DNA of 62,425 nt. It comes from Catenulispora pinistramenti. Its GTDB lineage: Bacteria; Actinomycetota; Actinomycetes; Streptomycetales; Catenulisporaceae. Where the stretch lies: contig NZ_JAAFYZ010000035.1 in the NCBI RefSeq assembly GCF_018274385.1, positions 1 through 62,425 of the forward strand, given 5' to 3'. A model generated the notes under the pieces. That model worked only from the letters and a program-made list of their open reading frames with translations. It did no database searches and was not told the origin of the DNA. Shown piece after piece: positions 51,675 through 61,026 of the stretch (positions are counted from its first letter, which is position 1; every line of letters begins with the position of its first letter). The position numbers and the translations under genes are program-made.

Positions 51675-53024
51675 CTATTCTCCCGCCGACGTGCCCGCCA
51701 GCCACGCACCGGCGGCGGCGATCATCAACCGCACCCCGAACTCCAGCGTCGGATCGACCGCCGGGGCGAACTTCGGCGAGTGGTTGGTCGGGAGCGTGGC
51801 CGGGATGCCGTTCTCCAGCAGGGACTGGATGTCGGCCTCGGTGAAGTCGGCGAGGTCCAGGCCGCCGAAGTGCCAGAACACGGTCGGGGCGCCGAGCGCG
51901 GTGCCGAAGTTCCCGAAGTCCTCGCTGCCGGTCAGCGGACTGGGCAGCACGAACACCGAGCCCGGGCCGAGCAGCCCGCGGAACGCCGCCAGGACCACCT
52001 CGGTCGCGGCCGGGTCGTTCACCAGCAACGGCAGTTCGTCCTCGGTCGTGATCTCCGGCATCCGCTCGGCGCCGGACGCGACGGCCTCGGCGTTCACGAT
52101 CCGCTCGATCGCGGCCAGCACCCTGGTCCGGGTGGTCGGCGACGCGGTGCGGACGGTGATACCGAGCTCGGCCTCGTCCGGGATGACATTGGCCCGGGTC
52201 CCGGCCCGCAGCGATCCGACCGTCACCACGACCTGCTGGCTCGCGGCGATCTCCCGGGTCACGATCGTCTGCAACCGCATGACGATCGCGGCCGCGATCA
52301 CCACCGGATCCACGGTCGACTCCGGCATCGAACCGTGCCCGCCGCGCCCGAACACCTTGACCCGGATCGTGTCGCAGGCGCTCATCACCGGACCCGGCCG
52401 GGTGCCGACCAGCCCGGCCGGAGCGGGGGCGACGTGCTGGCCGAGGCAGATCTCGGGACGCGGGAAGCGATCCAGGAACCCGTCCTCGATCATCTTCGGC
52501 GCACCGCCGACCTCCTCGGCCGGCTGGAACACGGCGACCACGGTGCCGCCCCACGCCGCACGGTTCGCGGCCAGCAGGTCGGCCACGCCGAGCAGACAGG
52601 TGACGTGGACGTCGTGACCGCAGGCGTGCATCACCGGGACGTCGGTGCCGTCGCGGTCGGTGGCGGTGACGGTCGAGGCGTAGGGGAGGCCGGTCTCCTC
52701 GGCGACCGGGAGCGCGTCCATATCGGCGCGGACGAGGATCACGGGCCCGGCGGCTGCGCCGTTCAGGCCACCCCGCAGGACACCCACGACACCGGTGCCC
52801 GGGAGGTCTCCGGTGCCGCCCAGGCCCTCGGTGACTTCCCAGCCCGACGCGCGCAGGTGCTGCGCGACGATGCCCGCGGTACGCACCTCATGGAAGGAGA
52901 GTTCGGGGTGGGCGTGGAGATCCTTGTAGAGGTCTCGGAGGCCGGGGAGCACTGCTTCCAGCCCGCGGAGGAGGTCGGCCGGGTTCGGGTGCGTGCCGAC
53001 GGCCGGCGCGGCGGGCTGGGTCAT
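51675..53024 (-). CDS. M20 family amidohydrolase/peptidase
   Basis: A 449-residue metal-dependent amidohydrolase of the IAA-amino acid hydrolase/hippurate hydrolase group. DLHAHPELSFHE is the family start, and HACGHDVHVT places metal-ligand Cys/His/Asp. VFQPAEEVGG gives the catalytic Glu-Glu, VFGRGGHGSMPE the dimerisation-domain His, and LTGSEDFGNFG the last ligand. It hydrolyses N-acylated amino acids; the specific substrate is unknown. No signal peptide is seen. Confidence 0.94.
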   Translation of the reverse strand: MTQPAAPAVGTHPNPADLLRGLEAVLPGLRDLYKDLHAHPELSFHEVRTAGIVAQHLRASGWEVTEGLGGTGDLPGTGVVGVLRGGLNGAAAGPVILVRADMDALPVAEETGLPYASTVTATDRDGTDVPVMHACGHDVHVTCLLGVADLLAANRAAWGGTVVAVFQPAEEVGGAPKMIEDGFLDRFPRPEICLGQHVAPAPAGLVGTRPGPVMSACDTIRVKVFGRGGHGSMPESTVDPVVIAAAIVMRLQTIVTREIAASQQVVVTVGSLRAGTRANVIPDEAELGITVRTASPTTRTRVLAAIERIVNAEAVASGAERMPEITTEDELPLLVNDPAATEVVLAAFRGLLGPGSVFVLPSPLTGSEDFGNFGTALGAPTVFWHFGGLDLADFTEADIQSLLENGIPATLPTNHSPKFAPAVDPTLEFGVRLMIAAAGAWLAGTSAGE

Positions 53025-53124
53025 GCGGACTCCGTTCCGAGGTGGATGCCTCCCACCTTGGTCGGGGTGCGGTGCGGAGGCAACTCTTCAGTAACTTCGA
53101 CCGGCAGATGCTGCCGCGACTTCA

Positions 53125-53180
53125 GTCAGCCGCTTCGGACAACCGTTTCGGTCAGCTGCTTCGGTCAGCCTCTTCGGTCA
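53125..53180. repeat. 13-nt tandem array ending at the methyltransferase stop
   Basis: Units GTCAGCCGCTTCG (53125), GACAACCGTTTCG (53138), GTCAGCTGCTTCG (53151) and GTCAGCCTCTTCG (53164) run directly into GTCAGTTTTTGCG at 53177. The TCA of this last unit (53178-53180) is the stop codon of the minus-strand methyltransferase gene. Confidence 0.85.
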
Positions 53181-53984
53181 GTTTTTGCGGCCAAGCGCCC
53201 CGTACATCCAGATGTCGTCGGCGTCGGCCGGCACCGCGCCGTCCGGACGCCACCGCGGCAGCAACACCACACCGGGCTCCAGCAGCTCCCGGCCGTCGAA
53301 GAACGCGGCGGTCTCCTTGGCGCTGCGCACCGTGAGCTTCGCCGTCGACTTCTCGTAGGCCTGCGCCGACACCGCCAGCCGCTCCTGATCGAAGTCCCCG
53401 GTGACGTGGGTCAGCGCCAGGAAGCTGCCGGGCGCGACCGCGTCCATCAGAGTGTTGACGATGCCGTAGGGGTCCTCGTCATCGCTCACGAAGTGCAGCA
53501 CCGCGATCAGCATCACGCCGATCGGCCGCTCGAAGTCGAGCACCCCGCGCACCCGCGGATCGGCCAGCACCGCGGCCGGATCCCGCAGATCCCCGGCGAC
53601 GATCGTCGCGGCCCCGGCCCCGGCGTCCACCGGACGGGCCCGGGCGTGCGCCAGCACGATCGGGTCGTTGTCGACGCCCACGACGTGCGCGTCCGGCCGG
53701 GCCGCCAGCGCACTGGCCACCGTCCCGCCGGGGCCGGGCAGCCCGATGCCGATATCAAGGAACTGCGAAATCCCCTCGGCCGCCATCGCCCGCACCGCAC
53801 GGCCCAGGAACGCACGGTTCGCCCGGGCGAAGGCCCGCACCTTCGGCATGTTCTTCAGGACCTTCTCAGCGGCGTCACGATCCGCGGCGAAGTTGTCCTT
53901 GCCACCAAGGTAGTAGTCGTACATCCGGGCCGGCGTGGCGACCTCGGTGTCCACTCCCGGCACAGTCCAGTCCGCCTCAGGCAT
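53178..53984 (-). CDS. SAM-dependent methyltransferase, SAV2177 (DUF574) family
   Basis: A 268-residue protein of a family expanded in Streptomyces-type actinomycetes. ARMYDYYLGGKDNFAADRDAA at the start is the family hallmark. FLDIGIGLPGPGGTVASAL is the SAM-binding loop, with VVGVDNDPIVLAHA as motif II and GVMLIAVLHFVSD in the core. Its substrate is unknown. The gene end lies inside a tandem repeat array. Confidence 0.92.
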   Translation of the reverse strand: MPEADWTVPGVDTEVATPARMYDYYLGGKDNFAADRDAAEKVLKNMPKVRAFARANRAFLGRAVRAMAAEGISQFLDIGIGLPGPGGTVASALAARPDAHVVGVDNDPIVLAHARARPVDAGAGAATIVAGDLRDPAAVLADPRVRGVLDFERPIGVMLIAVLHFVSDDEDPYGIVNTLMDAVAPGSFLALTHVTGDFDQERLAVSAQAYEKSTAKLTVRSAKETAAFFDGRELLEPGVVLLPRWRPDGAVPADADDIWMYGALGRKN

Positions 53985-54070
53985 GTCGCCTCCCCATCCC
54001 GGCCCATCCCGGTGTTGATCGCTTGGCGCGGATCATACCCACGAACTCTGCTTCCTGATAACAGCGCTCG

Positions 54071-55516
54071 CTAACCGATTCCGCCGCCGGGCAGCGCCCA
54101 GCAGACGAGTTCGCCGTCGACGTGGGTGACGACGTGGTCGTCGGGAGTGTGATGGACCGCGCCGGGCAGGGCGAGGGTGCGGCCGGTGGCGGCGTGGACG
54201 AACAGGCCTTCCGACGCGTCGGCCACGCCCCGCAGCCAAGCCCAGCGACTGTGCGGATGGCATCCGCTGTCGTGGAAGGTGGTCCCGGTCGGCGGGGTGA
54301 GGGACCAGAGCTGCCGACCCTCGGGAAGCGAGTATCCGCGCACGAAAGAACCCTCGCGGGTCAACAGGACCTCGGAACGGATGTCGACGACGTCGGCGAC
54401 TTCCGTCACCGGGGCGTTGAGGTCCGGCCAGGAACGAGCGAACAGGAGCCCACCGGTCGCGCGGCTGTGGACCTGGATGGTCACTCGATAGTCGAACCCC
54501 TGGCCACAGCTTTCACAGAAGCGCTCAGGAAACCCGCCGGGTACCACCACCTCGCCACACGCACACGACATCTCATCGATCACCTCGGCGAACACGACGC
54601 AGGTGTCTGACTTTCCCGCGTAGATCGGGTGCTTGCGGCTCCGGTACCGATTGCCGACGGTCGTATAGAAGAGGCGCCACAACGGCGTGCCGTCTTCGGC
54701 GCTCAGGCCGAGCAAGCCGTCGTAGCCGCGCGTGCCGCCGGGCAGCAAGGCGAGCACTACTTGAGTGGGATCGGGCCCGGCCCCGGTCGGCGGCTCCAGC
54801 TCCTCCATCCAGTCGACCCCCCACACCGGTCGGCCGCTGAGCGGATCAGAGAGCTGCCACAAGAAGTCATCGGTGAACTGAGTGGCGTAGGGGATCAGGA
54901 CCTCGGCGTCCGGATGGTCGTCGTGGACCCAGAGCGGCCAGCCGTAGCCCAGCGTCTTCGTAATGCGGTCGGCCACGATCATCCACGCGACCTCGGAACT
55001 CAGCCGACCGATCGCGACGGTGTTGGCCCGTCCCGGGTGATCCTGATCGGTGAAGACGAGATAGCCGCTGCGCGGGTCCACGCGCACCACCGTGTCCACC
55101 GGTCCGATGACAGAACCCGCCACGATGTACGGCCCAAGTGGATTCACCTCCGCACCGGTGGCGGCATCCACCCAGCCCACCGGCGCGTTGAGACCGACCT
55201 CGGCAAGCCTGACCAGGTGCAATCCGAGCGTGCCATCCTCACAAGCCCCGACGCTCAAGTCTTCGTCGATCGGCCGCCGCCACACCACTCGCGGCTCGTC
55301 GGCAAGACCGAGCTCTGACATCCGCCGGGCGAGCACGGACTCGCCGACGACCGCCAGATCCGCCACGCCGGCCAGCGCGACCTCGGAACCCGTGGCAGCC
55401 CGCTCCGGTTCCTCAGCGCCAGCCGCGCCACTCGCCTCGCCGCCGACCACGCCACCTGCCTCGACGCCAACCACGCCACTCGCTTCGCCGCCGACCGCGT
55501 CACCTGCCATGCTCAC
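54071..55516 (-). CDS. Propeller-like (PQQ-repeat-type) protein with zinc-ribbon insert
   Basis: A 481-residue protein without signal peptide. The first 35 residues are a Gly/Ala/Val repeat (VVGGEASG-like units) that mirrors a DNA repeat. After residue 190 there are motifs typical of PQQ-like beta-propeller blades: LWQLSDPLSGRPVWGVDW, LLGLSAEDGTPLWRLF and GYSLPEGRQLWSL. Between blades, CACGEVVVPGGFPERFCESC contains Cys-x-Cys...Cys-x2-Cys, a likely zinc ribbon. GTG 55516 was taken; ATG 55510 is also possible. It lies 54 bases downstream of the kinase-VWA-DnaJ gene in the same direction and may be its substrate or partner (inference). Confidence 0.62.
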   Translation of the reverse strand: MSMAGDAVGGEASGVVGVEAGGVVGGEASGAAGAEEPERAATGSEVALAGVADLAVVGESVLARRMSELGLADEPRVVWRRPIDEDLSVGACEDGTLGLHLVRLAEVGLNAPVGWVDAATGAEVNPLGPYIVAGSVIGPVDTVVRVDPRSGYLVFTDQDHPGRANTVAIGRLSSEVAWMIVADRITKTLGYGWPLWVHDDHPDAEVLIPYATQFTDDFLWQLSDPLSGRPVWGVDWMEELEPPTGAGPDPTQVVLALLPGGTRGYDGLLGLSAEDGTPLWRLFYTTVGNRYRSRKHPIYAGKSDTCVVFAEVIDEMSCACGEVVVPGGFPERFCESCGQGFDYRVTIQVHSRATGGLLFARSWPDLNAPVTEVADVVDIRSEVLLTREGSFVRGYSLPEGRQLWSLTPPTGTTFHDSGCHPHSRWAWLRGVADASEGLFVHAATGRTLALPGAVHHTPDDHVVTHVDGELVCWALPGGGIG

Positions 55517-55570
55517 CGCCGCCTCGTCACCGGGCCGCCACGCTCGCCGTCGCGGCCAACCGGCCGATCC

Positions 55571-58522
55571 TCACCGTCTGCGCTCATCCCCCACACCGGC
55601 ACCGGCCGAGCCGGCAGCACCCGCACCCGAAACACCGGCGGCGCCGGCAGCCGCGGCGGCGTCCAACAACCCGTCCAGCACCCGCCGCCGCTCGTCGACC
55701 AGCGTCTTCAGCTTGTCCGCCATCGTGTCCAGCCGGCGCATCGCCGCGGGCATCCCGGCCTCCTGCCCGGGCGCGAACACTATGCGGCCGAGCTCCGAGT
55801 CGCGCGCGGCGGTCAGCTCGTCGCGGATGCGGTCCAGGCGGGTGTGGACCGAGGACAGGGCCTGGCGCAGGTGCTCCTTCAGCTTCCGGCGCGCGCCCGG
55901 GTCCTTCGGAGGCGGCGCGGTGGTGCTGTCGGCACCGCCCTCGGCGTCCCACTGCTGCGACAGCTGGGCCAGCAGGCCGATGTCGCCGCGGGTGTAGGCG
56001 TCGTTGACGCGCGCCATGAAGACCTCGCGGCGCTGCCGGTCGGCCTCGTCGTCGGCCAGGTCCGGGTGGCAGCGGCGGGCCAGTTTTCGGTACATGCGCT
56101 TGGCTTCGCCGGTCGGGGCCGGGCGCGGCGGGTCGGCGCGGGTGGCGCGCACCTTCTCCTCGTCCGCCTGCCGGGCCGACTGCTGGGCCCGCTCGCGCGC
56201 CGTCTCCGCGTCGCGCTGGTCGTCCTCGCGCCCGCTGCGCGCCGCGTGCACCTCCGCGATGCGGGCCTCGATCTCGTCGAGTTCGGCCAGCAGCGGCGCG
56301 AACATGCGCGCGTGGGCACGCCCGAACACGGTCAGCAGGTTGCGCACCTCGGCGAGTTCGGCTTCGGCCTGCGACAGCTCGTCGGCGAGCCCGGCGAGTT
56401 CGCGTTCCAGGTCGGCGATCTCGGGGTCCAGCCACACCTCGGGCTCGGCCGCCCCGGTGTAGGGGCCGACCTTCGACACGACCCGCATCACCATGGTCTC
56501 GTCGTCGGTCCACACCGCGCGGATCTTGCCCTCGCCGAGTACTTCCATGGCTTCCGGCCCGCGCGCGGTGAGCTGCACCCGCGCGGCCAGTTTCTCCTGT
56601 CCGAGTTCGCCCGGCGCCACCTCGACGCAGATGTGGAACTCCCGGCGTTCCTCGCCCCACGCGCCGGTCGGGAAGCCGACGGTGCGCACCGCGTCGCCCG
56701 GGATCCGGTTGTCGGTCAGGTCACGTAGCAGTGGGCTGACTTGCTTCACGTAGCGGATCACCGCGCCGCTCGGCGTCCACAGACTGAGCTCGACGTCCGC
56801 GACCCGCTTGGTCACGGCTCCGGCCGTCGCCTCGCGCACCGCCTCCGGCAGGGCTTCGGCATCGGGGACGAACCCCATCGTCCCGGACAGCTGGTCGGAG
56901 ACCAGGCGCATCTCGTGCACCTCCCAGTCCTCGCCGAGCCCCAGGCAGTCGGCCGTGAACAGCCCGGCGCAGGCCCGCGCGGTCAGCGCCAGCCGTGAGG
57001 GGTGCAGTCCCTCGTCCTTGCCGTTGACGATGAGGATCGCGTGCCGCACCGGCCCGGACCCGAGTGCGAACATCCGGGCCGCGCGGCTGAGCCACAGGCC
57101 GATCTCGCGGCCGCCGTAGGCGCTCAGCCGGTCCACCGCGGACTTGGCCGCCGCGCGCGAGGCCGCCGTCACCGGCTCGGTGCCGCCGTCCTCGGGGTAG
57201 ACGGGCTGGCTGTCGGCGCGCCCGGCGATCACCGCGAACCGCGCGCCGTCCGGCAGCGCCTCGATCCCGGCGTGCAACGCGGCCTTGACCCCGGCCAGCC
57301 GGCCCGGTTCGGCCAGCGACCGCGAGCAGTCGGCGATGAAGACCACCGACGGCGGTCCGTCGGCGCTGGCTATCGGCCCGGGCTTGGCGCCATAGGTCCG
57401 GTCGGCGCGCGCCGCGGCGGCCGCCGCGGCGCCGTGCCGGGGCGGCCCGCTCCCGGAGTCCGCGGTGCTGACCGTGACCACGGCGTGCACCTCGCGACCG
57501 CCGGCCGCCAGGTACTCGTTCTGGTTGACCTCGATCGTGGTCTGGATGCTGCGGATCGTCTCCGGCGCGTTGGCCGCGCGCGCCACCCGGCTGGCCGCGC
57601 TGTCGTCGTTCCGTAATCGCTCGTTGACGAACGCGAAGTGTTCGACCCACTCCACGCCGAGCTGCACGTCCTGGCCCAGCGCCCGCACCGACTCGGGCGC
57701 CTCGACCGTCGGCGGCGGGGTCCAGTCACCGACCAGCGCGAACGCGGCGGCCACGTCCGGCCGGGTCGCGGGGTCCTTGTCCAGCAGCCGGGTGATCAGG
57801 GGGGTCAGCCGCCCGCCCCGGCGCATCGGCGCCGGCTGCCCGGCCACCACCGAGCCGATGACGTCGGCCCGGAAGGCGGGAATCCCTTCCACCGCCTCGT
57901 AAAGCGTGGCCCCGAGGGAGAACAGGTCACCGACCGCGCCGGCGTCCTGGGAGATCACCCGCTCGGGCGCGACGTAGCCCGGCGAGCCGATGAAGGTCCC
58001 GGTGCGGGTGATGCGCTGGTCGTCGCCGAAGCGGACGGCGATCCCGAAGTCGGCGAGCAGCGCGGTGCCGTCGGCGGCCAGCAGGACGTTGCCCGGCTTC
58101 ACATCCCGGTGCACGATCCCGGCGGCGTGCGCGGCGGCCAGCGCCCGCAGCAGGTCGCGGGCCAGCGCGACCGCGTTGTTCTCGGTCAGCGGCCCGGTGT
58201 GCGTCAGATGCTCGGCCAGGCTCTCGCCCTTGACCAGCTGCATGACGATCCACGGCGCACCGTTCTCGATGTGCACGTCGTGCACGGTCACGATGTTCGG
58301 GCAGTCCCGCAGCCGCGCCGTGTTGCGCGCCTCCCGGGCGGCCCGCGCCACCCGCTCGGCGGCCTGCGGCCCCTTGCCCTCCATCGGCAGCAGGACCTGC
58401 TTCACCGCGACATCCACCCCGAGGTGCATGTCATAGGCGCGCCAGACCTGTCCGAACGCCCCGGAACCCAACCGATCCACCAGTCGGTAGCGTCCCCCGA
58501 TCACCCGTCCTGGCTCGGTCAC
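55571..58522 (-). CDS. Multidomain Ser/Thr protein kinase with VWA and DnaJ (J) domains
   Basis: A 983-residue protein. Residues 10-270 form a Hanks-type kinase: LGSGAFGQVW (glycine loop), VAVKQVL (Lys), HRDVKPGNVLL, ADFGIAV and GSPGYVAPE are all intact. Residues about 385-570 look like a von Willebrand A domain (VVFIADCSRS, a DxSxS MIDAS-type motif at about 398). About 700-800 is coiled coil rich in Glu/Ala/Arg. A J-domain follows with MYRKLARRCHPDLADDE, HPD at about 818. The C-terminal tail is Ala/Gly-rich. No membrane span or PASTA repeats are seen, so it is cytoplasmic. The start is GTG 58522. I do not know this combination as a named system. Confidence 0.86.
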   Translation of the reverse strand: MTEPGRVIGGRYRLVDRLGSGAFGQVWRAYDMHLGVDVAVKQVLLPMEGKGPQAAERVARAAREARNTARLRDCPNIVTVHDVHIENGAPWIVMQLVKGESLAEHLTHTGPLTENNAVALARDLLRALAAAHAAGIVHRDVKPGNVLLAADGTALLADFGIAVRFGDDQRITRTGTFIGSPGYVAPERVISQDAGAVGDLFSLGATLYEAVEGIPAFRADVIGSVVAGQPAPMRRGGRLTPLITRLLDKDPATRPDVAAAFALVGDWTPPPTVEAPESVRALGQDVQLGVEWVEHFAFVNERLRNDDSAASRVARAANAPETIRSIQTTIEVNQNEYLAAGGREVHAVVTVSTADSGSGPPRHGAAAAAAARADRTYGAKPGPIASADGPPSVVFIADCSRSLAEPGRLAGVKAALHAGIEALPDGARFAVIAGRADSQPVYPEDGGTEPVTAASRAAAKSAVDRLSAYGGREIGLWLSRAARMFALGSGPVRHAILIVNGKDEGLHPSRLALTARACAGLFTADCLGLGEDWEVHEMRLVSDQLSGTMGFVPDAEALPEAVREATAGAVTKRVADVELSLWTPSGAVIRYVKQVSPLLRDLTDNRIPGDAVRTVGFPTGAWGEERREFHICVEVAPGELGQEKLAARVQLTARGPEAMEVLGEGKIRAVWTDDETMVMRVVSKVGPYTGAAEPEVWLDPEIADLERELAGLADELSQAEAELAEVRNLLTVFGRAHARMFAPLLAELDEIEARIAEVHAARSGREDDQRDAETARERAQQSARQADEEKVRATRADPPRPAPTGEAKRMYRKLARRCHPDLADDEADRQRREVFMARVNDAYTRGDIGLLAQLSQQWDAEGGADSTTAPPPKDPGARRKLKEHLRQALSSVHTRLDRIRDELTAARDSELGRIVFAPGQEAGMPAAMRRLDTMADKLKTLVDERRRVLDGLLDAAAAAGAAGVSGAGAAGSAGAGVGDERRR

Positions 58523-58675
58523 GCCAGAAGCCTACGGGGATCGGCGCCCGGGCGCGATGGTCATCTGCGGGAAGAATCCGTCCAGCGGGGATTACCCGCG
58601 GCCCGGTCCAGCGCCCGGAACACCGCGGCCGCCGACGAACCGCCCACGAACCGCCCACAGTGGCCGAGGCGGGGA

Positions 58676-58762
58676 TATAATAAGCAACGCTAAGTATCGT
58701 TATTTTCCGGGGAACATTTCCCCGGAAGATGCGTTACCCTGCACACGGGGACCTGGTCCCCG
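58676..58762. promoter_or_regulatory. Regulatory region with two GGGGA/TCCCC palindromes and a TATAAT box
   Basis: The 428-base gap between the kinase gene start (58522) and the TetR start (58951) holds no supported gene. It contains an AT-rich patch with TATAAT (58676-58681). A 10-nt perfect inverted repeat, TTCCGGGGAA-CAT-TTCCCCGGAA (58705-58727), follows. A second palindrome, CGGGGACC-T-GGTCCCCG, is at 58746-58762. These are probable operator sites for the TetR protein or for another regulator of the divergent genes. Confidence 0.6.
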
Positions 58763-58950
58763 ACGAGGATCCCTCCGCAGGTCGATCCTTGGAAAACGGC
58801 CGCCGCGCCCGAGTACGCACCCCCTCCGTGTCTCGTGCGCGGCGGTCTTCCCCGTTCACCGGAAAAGCCGCGGCGCCCGGCAAATCAGGGCATTTCCAAA
58901 GGTTACGATGGTCCGGCTCCCGTCCCGCCCCCACCGCCCAGGAGGAACCC

Positions 58951-59568
58951 GTGGACGTCGTGGCCACCCCACGCCGCACGCCGCACGCCCGAGCCCCCCG
59001 AGTAGACGCCCAACGCAACCGCGAACGCATCGTCGCCGCGGCCCGCGACCTGTTCACCGAAGTCGGCCGGCAGGCCCCGATCGACGAGGTGGCCCGCCGC
59101 GCCGGCATCGGCAACGCCACCGTCTACCGGCACTTCCCCGACCGCGACGCGCTGGTGCTGGCCGTCGTCCACAGCGTGCTGAAGCGGGCCGCCGACCGTG
59201 CCGAGGCCGCGATGGCCCAGGCCGAGGAGCCGTTCGAGGCGCTGAGCCGCTTCGTCCTGGCCGCCGCCGACGAGCAGATCGGCGCGACGTGCGTGATGCT
59301 CGACGGCGCCTACGACCCCGGCGACCCGGAGGTCAAGGTCCTGGAAGAGCGGCTGAACGGGCTGCTCGACACGATGCTGGCCCGGGCCCGCCGGGCCGGC
59401 CTGCTGCGTCCGGGCATCGATCGCGACGACATCTTCGTCGGCGTCGCCCAGCTCACCCGGCCGCTGCCGGATCTGGTGACGGTGCGGCGCGGTTCGCGGC
59501 GCTATCTCCAGCTGTTCCTGGACGGGCTGCGGGCACCGGGGTACACGGCGCTGCCGGTCGAGAACTGA
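58951..59568 (+). CDS. TetR/AcrR family transcriptional regulator
   Basis: A 205-residue repressor. The helix-turn-helix runs from NRERIVAAARDLFTEVGRQA through IDEVARRAGIGNATVYRHFP. A C-terminal domain with RFVLAAADEQIGATCVMLDG and a dimer helix follows. GTG 58951 has AGGAGG just upstream; the frame stays open to 58729, but the extra stretch contains the palindromes and has no domain character. It probably regulates the divergent kinase gene or itself. Confidence 0.9.
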   Translation: MDVVATPRRTPHARAPRVDAQRNRERIVAAARDLFTEVGRQAPIDEVARRAGIGNATVYRHFPDRDALVLAVVHSVLKRAADRAEAAMAQAEEPFEALSRFVLAAADEQIGATCVMLDGAYDPGDPEVKVLEERLNGLLDTMLARARRAGLLRPGIDRDDIFVGVAQLTRPLPDLVTVRRGSRRYLQLFLDGLRAPGYTALPVEN

Positions 59569-59585
59569 TCAGCCGATCCGTCCAG

Positions 59586-60800
59586 TCAGGGCCGGTGCAC
59601 CAACAGCATCGCCAGATCCCGCGCCCGGGCCCCCCGCGCCCGCACCGTCACCTGACCCTCGATCGCCGACAGCACGTACTCCGGCCCGGCATCCGCCAAG
59701 TCCTCCAGGATCTGCGCCAGCGGCAGCGGTTCCACGTCGGGCCCGCCGGAGTCCGTCACGCCGTCTGTGTAGAGGAGTAGCGAGTCGCCGCTGTCGAACG
59801 GCGTCACCACCAGCCGCGCCCGGTCGTCCGCGCCGGGCGCCAGGGCGCTGAGCCCCAGCGGCAGCCCGACCGACTGGCCCTGGACCGTCGACACCGCGCC
59901 GCAGCGCACCAACAGCGGCGGTGCGTGGCCGCAGCTCACATGCTCCAGCCGGCCGTCGGGCCGGATCGACACCACGGCCACGCTCGCGAACTCCTCGCGG
60001 ACGTCCACGGCCGTGCGCGGCGGGGCCACCGCGAGCGAGTTCGAGGTCTCCCACAGCCGGGCGCCGTCCGCGAGCGGCACGTGCGCGGCGGCGGCGTCCG
60101 CGTCCCCGAGGAACCGCCGCAGGCTCACTTCCAGCCGGCGCACCAGGTCGCGCAGGTCCGGCTCGTCATACGCGGCCTCGCGGAACGACCCGAGCAGCAC
60201 CGCGGCCACCTCGACCGCGCCGAGCCCGCTGCCCCGCACGTCCCCGATGATCGCGCGCACCCCGTAGGGCGTGTCCACGATGTCGTAGAAGTCGCCGCCG
60301 ACCGAGGCGCCGGCCGAGGCCGAGGCGCTGCGCGCGGCGACCAGCACGTCACCGACCGCGGGCCGGGGCGGGCGCAGCAGCACCCGCTGCGCCACCTCGG
60401 CGACCGCCCGCACCTGGCTGAGCTCGCCGAGCATCCGCTGCCGCCGCACCGAGACCACGTAGCTGGCCGCCACCACCACCAGGATCGCGCCGAACGTGCC
60501 GAGCCGCAGCACCTCGCCGCCGGAGCGGGCCTGCGGCCCCCACGGCAGCAACGCGACGAAGGCGCACAGCCCGGCCATCGCCACGCACTGCCGGCGGCCG
60601 GTCCCGGCGCAGGCGATCGCGGGCGCGGCGGCGAGCAGCGGGGCGAGCTGGATCCGGGCCGGGAGCAGCACCTGCAGGACCAGTACCACCGCGACCCAGA
60701 TCCCGGGCAGCAGCAGTAGTAAGAGGGCACGACCATTATCGGCCGGCCGGCGCGTGCCCACGCCGCCCGCCCGCAGCCATCGTGTCAAAGGACCACCCAA
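59586..60800 (-). CDS. Membrane-bound SpoIIE/PP2C-type Ser/Thr phosphatase
   Basis: A 404-residue protein. Four hydrophobic spans lie in the first 120 residues (ALLLLLLPGIWVAVVLVLQV and following), then a short coiled linker. The PPM/SpoIIE phosphatase domain (about residues 150-400) has VGGDFYDIVDTPYGVRAIIG, then GDVRGSGLGAVEVAAVLLGS and LLLYTDGVTDSGG, with the metal-binding Asp residues present. Such proteins commonly dephosphorylate anti-anti-sigma factors, but here the kinases on both sides are alternative partners. The N-terminus MGGPLTRWLR suits a membrane start. Confidence 0.92.
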   Translation of the reverse strand: MGGPLTRWLRAGGVGTRRPADNGRALLLLLLPGIWVAVVLVLQVLLPARIQLAPLLAAAPAIACAGTGRRQCVAMAGLCAFVALLPWGPQARSGGEVLRLGTFGAILVVVAASYVVSVRRQRMLGELSQVRAVAEVAQRVLLRPPRPAVGDVLVAARSASASAGASVGGDFYDIVDTPYGVRAIIGDVRGSGLGAVEVAAVLLGSFREAAYDEPDLRDLVRRLEVSLRRFLGDADAAAAHVPLADGARLWETSNSLAVAPPRTAVDVREEFASVAVVSIRPDGRLEHVSCGHAPPLLVRCGAVSTVQGQSVGLPLGLSALAPGADDRARLVVTPFDSGDSLLLYTDGVTDSGGPDVEPLPLAQILEDLADAGPEYVLSAIEGQVTVRARGARARDLAMLLVHRP

Positions 60801-61026
60801 CGCGTGCCCACGCCTCTCAGCGTCCTTAATCCGATACGACGGAGCATAACCCGCACGGTCGCGGAGATGTCGAGGAATCGCCCGATTCGCACGTTTGGGC
60901 TACCGTGCGGACATCAGGGCTCGAACACCGTGGCGAACTGCCCGGTAGTGCCCGTTTAGGAACGCAGCCGTCTGTTAAAGTGCGACCGCTTTGAGTGACA
61001 GGGCGAGTACGCAAGGGGACGCGGGG

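Noticed and set aside
58729..58950. N-terminal extension of the TetR gene from ATG 58729
   Set aside because: That stretch contains a palindrome and reads as low-complexity sequence, while AGGAGG lies immediately before GTG 58951.
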